A stretch of DNA of 64,000 nt from CAVXXD01 sp963765625 (GTDB lineage: Bacteria; Actinomycetota; Geothermincolia; Geothermincolales; Geothermincolaceae), in the NCBI GenBank assembly GCA_963765625.1, contig CAVXXD010000005.1:186001-250000 (forward strand). Direction: 5' to 3'. Shown here one piece after another: positions 15,724 to 23,726 of this stretch; the first letter of the stretch is position 1, and each line of letters starts with the position of its first letter. Below the pieces are notes generated by a model. It did not search any database, was not told where the DNA came from, and saw only the letters and a list, made by a program, of their open reading frames with translations. Made by a program: the position numbers and the translations under genes.

Positions 15724-16884
15724 TCAGAAGGCTCTCAGTGTTTCCAGGTAATGGCGGTACCTGCTTTCCACTTCTTCCATGCAGTCGCCCCCGGTCTTCT
15801 CCAGCAAGGCGTCGGCCAGGACCCAGGCAACCATACTCTCGGCCACGACCCCCCCGGCAGGGACCGCGCAGACATCGGAGCGCTCGGGTAATGCCCCGGC
15901 TGCTTCTTTCGTCTCGATATCCACGGTAGGAGCGGGCTTGCCAAGGGTAGGTATGGGCTTCATGGCCGCCCGAACCCGTATAGTCTCGCCGTTGCTTACA
16001 CCGCCCTCTATGCCGCCGCCGTGGTTTTCCAGGCGGTGAAACCCTTCGCCCCGGGTGTAAGCAATCAGGTCCAGAGAAGAGCTCCCTGGAGACAGCGCGA
16101 GAGTAAGGCCGTCTCCTATCCCTACTTCTTTCACGGACTGGATGGACAATAGCGCTTGCCCCATCAATCCGTCCAGCCGCCGGTCCCAGTGAACATGGCT
16201 CCCGAGGCCGGGGGGCACGCTGAATGCAAGCACCTCGAAAACACCGCCCAAAGTATCCCCCGCTTCGGCCGCCTGGTCGATACTCTTTATCATCTCCCGC
16301 GACGCACTCTCGTCCAGGCATCGCAGATCGTTTTCTTCCGCTTTAGCCAGGTCCTCCAGTCCGGGGGCCCGGTTCAGGTCAGCCGCAATGCCTCCGATGG
16401 ACAGTACGTGTGAGCGTACCTCGATCCCTAGCCGGCGCAGGATGAGCCTGGCCACGCTGCCGGCGCATACTCTGCCCACGGTTTCCCTGGCCGAAGCTCT
16501 CTCCAGGATGTCCCGGATGTCCCTGGTGCCATATTTCTGTGCTCCCGCCAGGTCGGCATGTCCGGGCCGGGGAGCAGTGACTTTCTTCCCTGTCTTCCCC
16601 ATCTCCCGGGGTTCTGCCCCCATCAGCTCGAGCCAGTTGGCGTGGTCCCGGTTCTCAACCCATAAAGTGATGGGGCTTCCCAGCGTGTTTCCGTGACGGA
16701 CTCCGCTCAAAATCTCCACCCGGTCCCCTTCAATGGCCATACGCTTGCCGCGTCCATAACCGCGCCGCCGGCGATCCAGTTCTTCATCGATGTACTCATG
16801 CCGCACCCCCAGGGATGCCGGGCAACCTTCAACGATGGTGCAGACGCCGCGTCCGTGCGACTCTCCCGCGTCAAGAAACCTCAC
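15724..16884 (-). CDS. aroC: Chorismate synthase
   Basis: It makes chorismate from EPSP using reduced FMN. The 386-residue length and motifs are typical: DAGESHGRG near the start, RPGHADLAG, ERASARETVGRV and RAAMKPIPTL near the C terminus. The start is a GTG at 16884 with GGAGGAG eight bases upstream. It begins just after the terminator of the pilM-pilP operon, so it probably has its own start signals or depends on read-through. Confidence 0.97.
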   Translation of the reverse strand: MRFLDAGESHGRGVCTIVEGCPASLGVRHEYIDEELDRRRRGYGRGKRMAIEGDRVEILSGVRHGNTLGSPITLWVENRDHANWLELMGAEPREMGKTGKKVTAPRPGHADLAGAQKYGTRDIRDILERASARETVGRVCAGSVARLILRRLGIEVRSHVLSIGGIAADLNRAPGLEDLAKAEENDLRCLDESASREMIKSIDQAAEAGDTLGGVFEVLAFSVPPGLGSHVHWDRRLDGLMGQALLSIQSVKEVGIGDGLTLALSPGSSSLDLIAYTRGEGFHRLENHGGGIEGGVSNGETIRVRAAMKPIPTLGKPAPTVDIETKEAAGALPERSDVCAVPAGGVVAESMVAWVLADALLEKTGGDCMEEVESRYRHYLETLRAF

Positions 16885-16898
16885 TTAACAAGCTCCTC

Positions 16899-16933
16899 CA
16901 AAATAATAAGGCGGCATTACCGGTAATGCCGCC
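16899..16933 (-). terminator. Intrinsic terminator after the pilM-pilN-pilO-pilP operon
   Basis: A perfect 24-base inverted repeat (arms GGCGGCATTACC and GGTAATGCCGCC, 16910-16933) is followed on the minus strand by TTATTATTTT. It lies between the pilP-like gene and aroC. Confidence 0.85.
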
Positions 16934-16954
16934 CCGCCTAGCGTTTTCCGGTTT

Positions 16955-17671
16955 TCAGATCCTTCTCAGCTGGCCTTTCTGCAGTTCGTAGGTCTCGTCT
17001 CCGCACATCAGCACGAGAACGGTGCTGGACTTGAACTCTACGATCTTATAATTGTTGCCGAAGCTCACGCCCGCTTTTATGTTCTCGTAGCTCGTGTCCC
17101 CGACCTTTATCTTGGCGTATTTGATGCCGCGGCTCTCGAAGATGTCCTGAACCAGTATGACCTGCCCGCTGCTGACCTCCGCCGTCACCGGTACGGTCGA
17201 AGAAGGAGTGGTGGTTGGAGCTGTTGATGAACCTGCCGTTCCCTCGTCCAGATCACGGTTCAGTATCAAGCCTAGTTTTGAGTCCAGTGTCCCTTCGTTA
17301 TCGACCAGCGCCCCCACATCACCCATCAGCGGCATGAAGGGGTCGTTCAACACCCACACGTCCGAATAAGGTATCTCTCCCGGATAGGACGACTCGACCA
17401 GCTGGATGTTGAAGTGCTGTTCGATCGTCCGGGATACTATGGCATCCGACTCCAGCGCTCCGGCATTCTGGCCGGGCGCTAAAGACTGCGCGAGCGACCT
17501 GTCGATCGTCGTGTTGTCATTGTCGCCGAAGCTGGTTGAAAGGAACAGGAGTGACGCTATCAGAGCAACGGCAAGACTGCCGAACAGCCTTATCCTTCTG
17601 TTGGCCTCGACCTCCATGGCTTCCTGCTTCTTTCTATTCGCGCTGTTTTCGGTTCTTTTCATCATATCCAC
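16955..17671 (-). CDS. PilP-like inner-membrane pilus protein
   Basis: The 238-residue protein has a basic N terminus, one membrane segment (LFGSLAVALIASLLFLST), a variable middle containing the linker TAGSSTAPTTTPSSTVP, and a C-terminal beta-rich domain of about 70 residues (QVILVQDIFESRGIKYAKIKV to the end). Its position after pilO and its small beta domain make it the PilP counterpart. I see no lipoprotein cysteine, which PilP in Gram-negatives has; that fits a cell without an outer membrane. The start could be the GTG at 17671 or one of the ATGs at 17665 and 17662. Confidence 0.6.
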   Translation of the reverse strand: MDMMKRTENSANRKKQEAMEVEANRRIRLFGSLAVALIASLLFLSTSFGDNDNTTIDRSLAQSLAPGQNAGALESDAIVSRTIEQHFNIQLVESSYPGEIPYSDVWVLNDPFMPLMGDVGALVDNEGTLDSKLGLILNRDLDEGTAGSSTAPTTTPSSTVPVTAEVSSGQVILVQDIFESRGIKYAKIKVGDTSYENIKAGVSFGNNYKIVEFKSSTVLVLMCGDETYELQKGQLRRI

Positions 17672-17686
17672 CTCGGCTATACGATT

Positions 17687-18250
17687 CTACTTGGTCAAGA
17701 GCAGCTCGACGCCGTTGGGCGTTGTAAAGAATATCTTGAAAGTAACGGTTATTTGCAGGTAGGGCAAGGTATCTTCGCCGGCCGAGACGGCCAGGATCAC
17801 TGGCTTTATGGAGCGAGGCAGTTTTTCAACCTGGTTGAAAAACTCAACCATGTTGAAATAACGGCCGTTTAAAACCGTTGCGATCGAGGATACGTAGAAC
17901 TTTCCCTGCTGTACAGGCATTTCCGGCGTAAGGCTGAAGAAATCCAGCCCTGCTTTTTCCGCGGCGTAGTCCAGCTGCTGGACGACGTCGGCCAGGTCGA
18001 CGTTCTCGGGTATCTTGCCGTCCAGGGCGCTGATCTGGCGCGTGAACTGCTCAGGGTCCTTGTTGTATGCTTCCAGCTGGGCTTGACGGCCCTGTTCTTT
18101 GCTGTATTCGGATTTTACGCTGCTGATCTGTCCATCAAGGTCGCTGACTTTGTTCTTTTCAGGCAATACGATAAACGCCACTCCGATCGCCAGAAGTATT
18201 ATGGCTACGACTACCACGATAATCAGGTAAAAGCGCGGATTGATTTTCAT
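17687..18250 (-). CDS. pilO: Type IV pilus alignment protein PilO
   Basis: PilO pairs with PilN to form the periplasm-facing part of the alignment complex. The 187-residue protein has one membrane helix (residues 8-28), a coiled coil (NKVSDLDGQISSVKSEYSKE), and a C-terminal ferredoxin-like region with GRYFNMVEFFNQVEKLPR, a typical PilO sequence. It overlaps pilN by four bases (ATGA), which fits equal production of the two partners. Confidence 0.88.
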   Translation of the reverse strand: MKINPRFYLIIVVVVAIILLAIGVAFIVLPEKNKVSDLDGQISSVKSEYSKEQGRQAQLEAYNKDPEQFTRQISALDGKIPENVDLADVVQQLDYAAEKAGLDFFSLTPEMPVQQGKFYVSSIATVLNGRYFNMVEFFNQVEKLPRSIKPVILAVSAGEDTLPYLQITVTFKIFFTTPNGVELLLTK

Positions 18251-19086
18251 TTCCCACTACCTCCGGTGGTGGTTCCCGTTTCTTCGGCATTCTTAGACTT
18301 GAGGTCCCATGGCGCCTTTTCAGTATTCCAGTAACCATCGATCTCGAAGGCGATGGCCCAGTCCTGATAAGATTCATCCACAACGGTCTGGGTGCCGTTT
18401 TCGTCCACTTCTTCGTGCTGCACCGTTATGGTCACCGGCTCCTGGGTGGAACTCACTATCCACAGGTTGCTCCATTCCTCCATGTTTTGCAGCCTGACAT
18501 AGAATTCAGCTACCTTTGGCTGGCCACGGAAATAGTAGTAGTAGGGATAGGCGTCAAGAAAGCCGTGAGCCTTGAAGTCGCTGGCCCGGGGCAGCCATGT
18601 TTGAATGCAGAGCCAGGCCGGAGCAGCGTATCCAGTCATGGTTATCGAGGGTGACGAACTAGTCTCGGCTCCTCCCTCGAGTGGCGTCGCATCGATATTC
18701 AGGCTGGTCAGCCAGATGGCCGGTGCGCGCGAATTGCTCGCGGTAGTCAAACCTTCAGGCACATAAAGTGCCAGGTCGTTCAGCATGCTCGCCCAGCCGA
18801 CCCTGCCGACGTTACAGGCTGCGTAAAGATCCTGGATGCTCTGGAGTTCGGCAGCCTGCTCTTCATAGACCTGGAGCGGCTCCTCGACCTTTTTCTGAAG
18901 TTCCTGCAACTCGGCTTCCTGGTCCTTGAGATCTGCCTCCTTACTGGTAACCTGGTTATGGAAGAAGAGCCAGCCCACTCCCACCAGTACCACTACCGCC
19001 AGCAGCGATATAACGATCCAGGGAATGAGGTTTACCCTTTCGGCCTTTCCCTTTATCTCGGGAGGAAGCAGGTTTATGCGCGTCAT
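18247..19086 (-). CDS. pilN: Type IV pilus assembly protein PilN
   Basis: The first residues MTRINLLPPEI carry the INLLP motif that binds PilM. One membrane helix follows (PWIVISLLAVVVLVGVGWLF), then a coiled coil (KEADLKDQEAELQELQKK), and a C-terminal beta domain. At 279 residues it is longer than usual PilN (about 200), with extra length in the outer domain. Its ATG overlaps the pilM stop (TAATG). Confidence 0.92.
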   Translation of the reverse strand: MTRINLLPPEIKGKAERVNLIPWIVISLLAVVVLVGVGWLFFHNQVTSKEADLKDQEAELQELQKKVEEPLQVYEEQAAELQSIQDLYAACNVGRVGWASMLNDLALYVPEGLTTASNSRAPAIWLTSLNIDATPLEGGAETSSSPSITMTGYAAPAWLCIQTWLPRASDFKAHGFLDAYPYYYYFRGQPKVAEFYVRLQNMEEWSNLWIVSSTQEPVTITVQHEEVDENGTQTVVDESYQDWAIAFEIDGYWNTEKAPWDLKSKNAEETGTTTGGSGK

Positions 19087-20156
19087 TATTCCATCACCTC
19101 TCTGAGGGCAAGGCCGATACAGACGGCAACTGAAGGTTCGATGTCGGCCAGCTCTTCAGCCGCGAAGGGAAGCTTGCCCATCTGGAGATTCTGGAAAGGT
19201 TTCCCCATCTCCACCGGAATCCGCAGCCCGCGGTTCATCTCCTGAGAGAGGTTGAGGGTTTTTGACCCGCTTCCGGAGAGAATGACCTTCGAGAGGTTTC
19301 TCTCCTGGGTCTGCGCGACATAGTAATCGATGGATCGACGGACTTCACCGACGAAATTGAAGATCTCCTGCTGGAGTATCTTGTTCGCCTCTTCGTGGAC
19401 CTGTTTGCCGGTCCTGATCTCTTCCGCTTCTCCTGCATCCATGTTCATGCGGTCCATGATGATGGAGGTAAAGTCGTTCCCTCCCCGCAGCAGGAAGCGC
19501 GCGAACCTGGGTATCCGGTCCTTGAGAATGACTATATTGGTGATACCGGCTCCGATATTGACGATGCAGACGCTCTCTTCCTCCCCCGCCTCTTCCATCA
19601 GCTGCACCTCTCTCTTGATGAGGGAGCGGGGCAGGGCGAACGCCTTGAGGTCGATCGCCACCGGCACCAGGCCGGCGCTCTGCAGGACCCCGACGAAGCT
19701 CTGGATCATGTCCCGGTGGGCTGCCACCAGAAGCACCGTGAGCATCCGTTCTTCTTCGGCCGTCATGAACTCCTCGATGACTTCGAAATCAAGGACGGCA
19801 TCCTCGGTGGGGATGGGTATGAATTCCTGCACCTGGAAGCGGAGAGCCGAATCCAGCTCTTCCCTCTCCATGTACGGCAGTTCGATGGGGCGGACTATCA
19901 CCTTCTGGTTGGCGATTCCCAGGATGACCTTTTTCCCTTTCAAGCCGGACCGGGTCCAGAGCTCCTTGAGCAGGTTGGAAAGGGACTCCGGGTCCTCGAT
20001 CTCGCCGTCACGGATCACGCCTTCAGGGAGTTGGATGAACCCCAGGTTCGATAGAATGGCATCTCCCCGGTCGATCTCGACCTCCGAGACCTTGACCGAG
20101 CTATTGCTGATGTCCAGGCCAATTGCAGTCGTCTTCTTCTTTGGACTCATCATCAT
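19086..20156 (-). CDS. pilM: Type IV pilus actin-like ATPase PilM
   Basis: PilM is a cytoplasmic FtsA/actin-like protein that binds the N terminus of PilN. The 356-residue protein has the phosphate-1 motif AIGLDISNSSVKV, the connecting segments VGVLQSAGLVPVAIDLKAFAL and VNIGAGITNIVI, and the adenosine motif ILSGSGSK. Three ATG codons in a row make the exact start uncertain by two codons; GGGGG lies just before the first. It follows the small HTH gene by 18 bases. Confidence 0.95.
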   Translation of the reverse strand: MMMSPKKKTTAIGLDISNSSVKVSEVEIDRGDAILSNLGFIQLPEGVIRDGEIEDPESLSNLLKELWTRSGLKGKKVILGIANQKVIVRPIELPYMEREELDSALRFQVQEFIPIPTEDAVLDFEVIEEFMTAEEERMLTVLLVAAHRDMIQSFVGVLQSAGLVPVAIDLKAFALPRSLIKREVQLMEEAGEEESVCIVNIGAGITNIVILKDRIPRFARFLLRGGNDFTSIIMDRMNMDAGEAEEIRTGKQVHEEANKILQQEIFNFVGEVRRSIDYYVAQTQERNLSKVILSGSGSKTLNLSQEMNRGLRIPVEMGKPFQNLQMGKLPFAAEELADIEPSVAVCIGLALREVME

Positions 20157-20174
20157 CCCCCGCTATCGGCGTCC

Positions 20175-20354
20175 TCACGAACCCTTGGTGAGGTATTTAT
20201 TGACATCGCTCTCTTTGATCCGGTAATTCTTGCCTACACGAATGGCCGGGATCTGGCCTCCCTTTACCAGGCGGTAGACCGTCATATTGGATACCCTTAG
20301 TATATCGGCCACTTCGTTCACCGTCAGCAGTTTGTTGCTAATCTTTTCTCTCAT
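20175..20354 (-). CDS. Small excisionase/BldC-like helix-turn-helix regulator
   Basis: This 59-residue protein is a single winged HTH of the MerR-like excisionase type: LLTVNEVADILRVSNMTVYR for the recognition region, then GGQIPAIRVGKNYRI and ESDVNKYL. Such proteins bind DNA as DNA-bending or head-to-tail oligomers (Xis, BldC). The ATG at 20354 follows directly on a 250-base AT-rich region with two sigma70-type promoters, and pilM starts 18 bases after its stop, so it is the first gene of the pilM-pilN-pilO-pilP operon. A role in pilus gene control is an inference from this position. Confidence 0.85.
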   Translation of the reverse strand: MREKISNKLLTVNEVADILRVSNMTVYRLVKGGQIPAIRVGKNYRIKESDVNKYLTKGS

Positions 20355-20464
20355 CTCTCAACTCCACGTTCTTGTCGATGTGAGCTGGTACAATGCCCGA
20401 TCTATTTTACCTTCGCCTCGTATGAAAAACCCGAACCGATCACATGCCGTAATGAGAGAATCTT

Positions 20465-20494
20465 AAACTAACACGAATCTATTCAAATTGTCAA
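20465..20494 (-). promoter_or_regulatory. Proximal promoter of the HTH-pilM operon
   Basis: A consensus TTGACA (20489-20494) is followed after 18 bases by TAGTTT (20465-20470) on the minus strand. It lies about 110 bases upstream of the HTH start codon. Confidence 0.5.
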
Positions 20495-20562
20495 TACTAT
20501 CTTTCGTCAACTACAGTTACATCCTTTAGCACAATTTACATTCTTCAACATTACTATACACT

Positions 20563-20590
20563 ATTATAATTTAATATCAGTAGTTGTCAA
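20563..20590 (-). promoter_or_regulatory. Distal consensus promoter of the HTH-pilM operon
   Basis: TTGACA (20585-20590) and TATAAT (20563-20568), both exact consensus hexamers with 16 bases between, lie on the minus strand just after the pilD stop. This is one of the best sigma70-type promoters in the window and points at the HTH-pilM operon. Confidence 0.8.
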
Positions 20591-20602
20591 TAGTTTATTT
20601 TA

Positions 20603-21382
20603 CTACCGCATCATTGAGCGATATAGCTCGATTATCCACCCCCCCACAAATATCGATATCCAACTTCCTGCGATCAGATACGGTCCAAATGGTATCTTCG
20701 ACTTCCACTCCTTTTTCCCTGTAAGAATTGGTGGGATTGACGCAATGCTTCCCAGAAGGAAACCGAGAAAGAGCGCGGGGATGACGTCCCAGCCCAGCAC
20801 AACGCCTGAAAATGCCATCAACTTGGCGTCACCCATGCCCATCCCTTTCGGATACAGCAGAGAGATCAGGCCCAGCGGCCCCCCGCCGATGAGCAGGCCG
20901 GCCCCCTGTTCCACCAGGACCTGGCTGTCCCAACGGACCAGGGCGATCACTCCCACGTAGACCACGGCGATCAGAAGGGAAGGAAGGATGATGGCATTGG
21001 GGATTATCAGCTCCTTCAGGTCGATCATGCCGACCATCAGGGTCACCGTGACGAAAAAGAGATAGAGCGGCAGGAAGGCGTCCCATCCGAACCCGAAATG
21101 GGCGAAGACCGCCACGTACATGGCCGCGTTGGTGAACTCGACCAGGAGGTATACGGGGGAGATGCGGCAACCGCAACGGCGGCAGCGTCCGCGCAGTAAC
21201 AGCCAGCTCAGCAGGGGTATATTGTCGTACCATTCGATGGGCGTGTCGCAACCCGGGCAGAACGACCTCGGCTTGACCACGGACAGGCCGCGAGGAACCC
21301 GGTAGATCACGACATTGGCGAAACTGCCGATGGCCGAGCCCAGCAGGAACAGAACCACTGAAAAAAAGATAGCAGGTAACAT
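20603..21382 (-). CDS. pilD: Prepilin peptidase/N-methyltransferase
   Basis: This membrane aspartate protease cuts the leader from prepilins and methylates the new N terminus. The N-terminal methylase region has the zinc cysteines in CPGCDTPIEWYDNIPLLSW and GRCRRCGCRIS. The catalytic aspartates are in MIDLKELIIPN and in GMGMGDAKLM. I count about seven to eight hydrophobic segments. I chose the ATG at 21382 because the longer frame to 21460 is translated from the pilin terminator hairpin. No ribosome site precedes it, but TATAAT lies ten bases upstream, suggesting a leaderless message. Confidence 0.93.
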   Translation of the reverse strand: MLPAIFFSVVLFLLGSAIGSFANVVIYRVPRGLSVVKPRSFCPGCDTPIEWYDNIPLLSWLLLRGRCRRCGCRISPVYLLVEFTNAAMYVAVFAHFGFGWDAFLPLYLFFVTVTLMVGMIDLKELIIPNAIILPSLLIAVVYVGVIALVRWDSQVLVEQGAGLLIGGGPLGLISLLYPKGMGMGDAKLMAFSGVVLGWDVIPALFLGFLLGSIASIPPILTGKKEWKSKIPFGPYLIAGSWISIFVGGWIIELYRSMMR

Positions 21383-21391
21383 GTTGGCCCA

Positions 21392-21397
21392 ATTATA
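21392..21397 (-). promoter_or_regulatory. Possible -10 box for leaderless pilD transcript
   Basis: An exact TATAAT on the minus strand ends nine bases before the ATG at 21382, after the terminator of the second pilin gene. No good -35 at the normal spacing is visible. Confidence 0.45.
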
Positions 21398-21426
21398 AGG
21401 AGGGCAGGTGACAAAATCCCTGGCAT

Positions 21427-21451
21427 CGAAAAGGGCCCCTGGGTGGGGCCC
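21427..21451 (-). terminator. Intrinsic terminator of the second pilin gene
   Basis: GGGCCCC, a five-base loop and GGGGCCC (21433-21451) are followed by TTTTC on the minus strand, about 35 bases after the pilin stop. Confidence 0.85.
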
Positions 21452-21829
21452 TTTCTTCAATAACCGTTCTTCACACTCATCAGCTCTTAATCGCCATAAG
21501 TGTGTCCCAGATCACAGACCGCGTACGGCGGCGTGCCGGTTACGACTTCGTAGGTGCCCCCAGCGGGGCACTCCGGCCAGTCCTTGAGGAGCTCGGGCAC
21601 GTAGTCGGCGGAATCCAGGGAGTAATCGTCAGCCCCCGCCCGATACTGTATGACGCAGCCGTCGATGGTCCTAAGGTTGTCCTTGCAGGCGCCTTCCTCC
21701 GCATTGCTCTGCGCGCTGAAGAACACCGGCACGGCAATGGCTACCAGTATACCGATGATAAGAATAACGACCATCAACTCGATGAGGGTGAACCCTTCCT
21801 GCTTTTTCATATCTCTTTCACCTCCTCCC
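21433..21829 (-). repeat. Tandem pilin duplication, downstream copy
   Basis: This 397-base block (ribosome site, pilin gene, 3' region and terminator stem) is almost identical to 21850-22245. The loop sequences of the two terminators differ (TGGGT and TAAAT on the plus strand) and only a few codons differ. Confidence 0.9.
21487..21810 (-). CDS. pilA: Type IV major pilin, second tandem copy
   Basis: The 107-residue prepilin has a six-residue leader (MKKQEG) and the mature start FTLIELMVVILIIGILVAIA with E5. The globular part is small and has four cysteines (ACKDN, DGCVIQ, PECPAGG, VCDLG), which could form two disulfides. It is a near copy of the gene at 21903-22226 with three visible changes (V for I in the EVVTG segment, I for M after DGCV, A for G before DYV). 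A strong ribosome site (GGAGGTG) precedes it and a terminator follows. Confidence 0.93.
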   Translation of the reverse strand: MKKQEGFTLIELMVVILIIGILVAIAVPVFFSAQSNAEEGACKDNLRTIDGCVIQYRAGADDYSLDSADYVPELLKDWPECPAGGTYEVVTGTPPYAVCDLGHTYGD

Positions 21830-21840
21830 TCTAGCCTTCA

Positions 21841-21867
21841 AACAGAAAAGGCCCCTAAATGGGGCCC
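21841..21867 (-). terminator. Intrinsic terminator between the two pilin genes
   Basis: GGCCCC, a five-base loop and GGGGCC (21850-21866) are followed by TTTTCTGTTT on the minus strand. It should limit read-through from the first pilin gene into the second. Confidence 0.85.
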
Positions 21868-22245
21868 TTCCTTCAATAACCGTTCTTCACACTCATCAGC
21901 TCTTAATCGCCATAAGTGTGTCCCAGATCACAGACCGCGTACGGCGGAGTGCCGGTAACGATCTCATAGGTGCCGCCAGCGGGGCACTCCGGCCAGTCCT
22001 TGAGGAGCTCGGGCACGTAGTCACCGGAATCCAGTGAGTAATCGTCAGCCCCGGCACGGTACTGCATTACGCAGCCGTCGATGGTCCTCAGGTTGTCCTT
22101 GCAGGCGCCTTCCTCCGCATTGCTCTGCGCGCTGAAGAACACCGGCACGGCAATGGCTACCAGGATACCGATGATAAGAATAACGACCATCAACTCGATG
22201 AGGGTGAACCCTTCCTGCTTTTTCATATCTCTTTCACCTCCTCCC
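21850..22245 (-). repeat. Tandem pilin duplication, upstream copy
   Basis: This is the partner of the block at 21433-21829; the two are separated by about 20 bases. High identity in the 3' untranslated region as well as in the coding part points to a recent duplication or to gene conversion. Confidence 0.9.
21903..22226 (-). CDS. pilA: Type IV major pilin, first tandem copy
   Basis: Same 107-residue architecture as its neighbour: leader MKKQEG, mature FTLIELMVVILIIGILVAIA, four cysteines in a short globular domain. The ATG at 22226 is chosen over a longer frame (22283) because GGAGGAGGTG lies directly upstream and the leader is then of normal length. It follows pilC by about 120 bases. I see no strong promoter between them, only a hairpin at 22300-22318, so it may depend partly on the pilC promoter. 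Confidence 0.93.
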   Translation of the reverse strand: MKKQEGFTLIELMVVILIIGILVAIAVPVFFSAQSNAEEGACKDNLRTIDGCVMQYRAGADDYSLDSGDYVPELLKDWPECPAGGTYEIVTGTPPYAVCDLGHTYGD

Positions 22246-22299
22246 GTCACAATCTCTTTCCTGTTCACTTTCTTTAATAACAATATCGGGCTTGCCAGG

Positions 22300-22318
22300 A
22301 AATACCTTTAGGGTATTT
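22300..22318 (-). other. Hairpin between pilC and the first pilin gene
   Basis: AAATACC, five bases and GGTATTT form a perfect seven-pair stem. On the minus strand it is not followed by a T run, so it is not a typical terminator for pilC. It could protect or process the 5' end of the pilin message (inference). Confidence 0.4.
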
Positions 22319-22345
22319 TTCGTCTTCTGGTGAGACTAGACCCAT

Positions 22346-23572
22346 CTAGCTGCCGCCGGCGAACTGGCCGATGAGGGAGAAAATGGGCATGTAAAGGGAG
22401 ATGACGATGGTTCCGACAACCCCTCCCAGGAGGACCATCATCAGGGGCTCCATCAGGGAGGTCAGAGACTCCACCGCTGCTTCGATCTCGGAGTCATAGA
22501 AGTCGGCGACCTTGTTGAGCATGGTATCCAACGCCCCGGTCTCTTCGCCGATGGCCAGCATCTGGGTGACCATGGGTGGGAACAGCGGGTTAGTTGCCAG
22601 CGGCTGTGCGATGGACTCTCCCTCCTTGACGCCCATGCGAACGCTTTCGACGGCATCCGCGACCAGCCTGTTCCCGACGGTCTCGGAGGTGATCTCGAGG
22701 GCTTGCAGGATGGGTACGCCGGAAGAGACCAGGGTTCCCAGGGTACGGGAGAACCGGGACATGGCCATCTTGTGGAAGAGCGTGCCGAACACCGGCATTT
22801 TCAGCTTGAAAGCGTCCACTTTCCTTCTGCCGCTATCGGTTTTCTTCCATCTCCTGAAGAAATAGATGCTGAAGCCTACCACGAAGTAGAAGACCAGGCC
22901 GGCTAGGCTCTTGATGAAGTTGCTCAGGTTGATGATGAACTTGGTCAGTGCCGGCAGCGTCGCCCCCATCTGCTCGAACATGTTCACGAAGGTGGGGACC
23001 ACCACTACCAGCATGACTACCAGCAGATGCATGGAGATACCCAGCATGGCGATGGGGTAGGTCATGGCTGATTTTATTTTACGCCTGATGTTGTCTTCGT
23101 TCTCCAGGGTCAGGGCTACACGCAGCAGGACGTCGTCGAGCACGCCGCCGATCTCGCCGGCCTTGACCATGCTGGTATAAAGCTGTTTGAAGGTGTCGGG
23201 GTGCTTGCTCATGGCCTCGGACAGGGAACGGCCCATCTCCACCTCGTGCTGGACATCCTGCACGACGCTGGCCAGTACCGGGCTGTCTGTCTGCTCGGCC
23301 AGAATGGCCAGGCATTTTACCAGCGGCAGGCCGGCATTGATCATGGTCGCGAACTGGCGGGTGAATACCGTTACGTCCTTGCCCTTGACCTTGGGCTTGA
23401 AGATGTGGAGTTCCTTCTTGCCCATGGCTGCCTTTTCCTTGTCTACCCCGATGACGAAGTAGCCCATCTGGCGCAGCCGCTGCGATACGTTGGCTTCGCT
23501 GTCCGCTTCCAGGGTGCCGGTTATGATCTTTCCCTGGCGGTCTCTCACCCTATAGGAATAAGTATCTGCCAT
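22346..23572 (-). CDS. pilC: Type IV pilus platform protein PilC
   Basis: PilC is the inner-membrane platform of the pilus motor (GspF family). The 408-residue protein has the two homologous GspF domains: FTRQFATMINAGLPLVKCLAIL with VKAGEIGGVLDDVL, and FSRTLGTLVSSGVPILQALEI with IGEETGALDTMLNKVADFY. Three membrane segments lie at about 180-200, 230-250 and 375-395. It has its own promoter at 23645-23673 and precedes the two pilin genes. Confidence 0.96.
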   Translation of the reverse strand: MADTYSYRVRDRQGKIITGTLEADSEANVSQRLRQMGYFVIGVDKEKAAMGKKELHIFKPKVKGKDVTVFTRQFATMINAGLPLVKCLAILAEQTDSPVLASVVQDVQHEVEMGRSLSEAMSKHPDTFKQLYTSMVKAGEIGGVLDDVLLRVALTLENEDNIRRKIKSAMTYPIAMLGISMHLLVVMLVVVVPTFVNMFEQMGATLPALTKFIINLSNFIKSLAGLVFYFVVGFSIYFFRRWKKTDSGRRKVDAFKLKMPVFGTLFHKMAMSRFSRTLGTLVSSGVPILQALEITSETVGNRLVADAVESVRMGVKEGESIAQPLATNPLFPPMVTQMLAIGEETGALDTMLNKVADFYDSEIEAAVESLTSLMEPLMMVLLGGVVGTIVISLYMPIFSLIGQFAGGS

Positions 23573-23644
23573 GCGCCTTTACATCCCCTTTCAAACACAT
23601 TTTAGATAGGTAATCGGCCCTGGCGCAAAGGAACTTTAGTTAAC

Positions 23645-23673
23645 ATCTAAACCAATAATATCACTTTTGTCAA
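23645..23673 (-). promoter_or_regulatory. Promoter of pilC
   Basis: TTGACA (23668-23673) and TTAGAT (23645-23650) with 17 bases between, on the minus strand. The leader to the pilC ATG is about 65 bases. Confidence 0.65.
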
Positions 23674-23726
23674 TAGTTTACAAAATCAACAGAATTTTCA
23701 GGGCCGCAACGGTTTCTTTGTTTATT

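Noticed and set aside
15716..16321. A long N-terminal extension of aroK
   Set aside because: It lies entirely over aroC in another frame and has no shikimate-kinase sequence; the GTG at 15715 gives the family length.
20175..20354. Phage excisionase and an integrated element
   Set aside because: The HTH type is shared by excisionases, but there is no integrase, no flanking repeat and no change in base composition of the neighbouring pil genes.
21383..21460. A longer start for the prepilin peptidase
   Set aside because: The added residues are translated from the terminator hairpin of the pilin gene, and no ribosome site precedes them.
22280..22300. A sigma54-type promoter (TGGCA...TTGT) before the first pilin gene
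   Set aside because: The GC of the -12 element is absent, and sigma54 is not expected in Actinobacteria.
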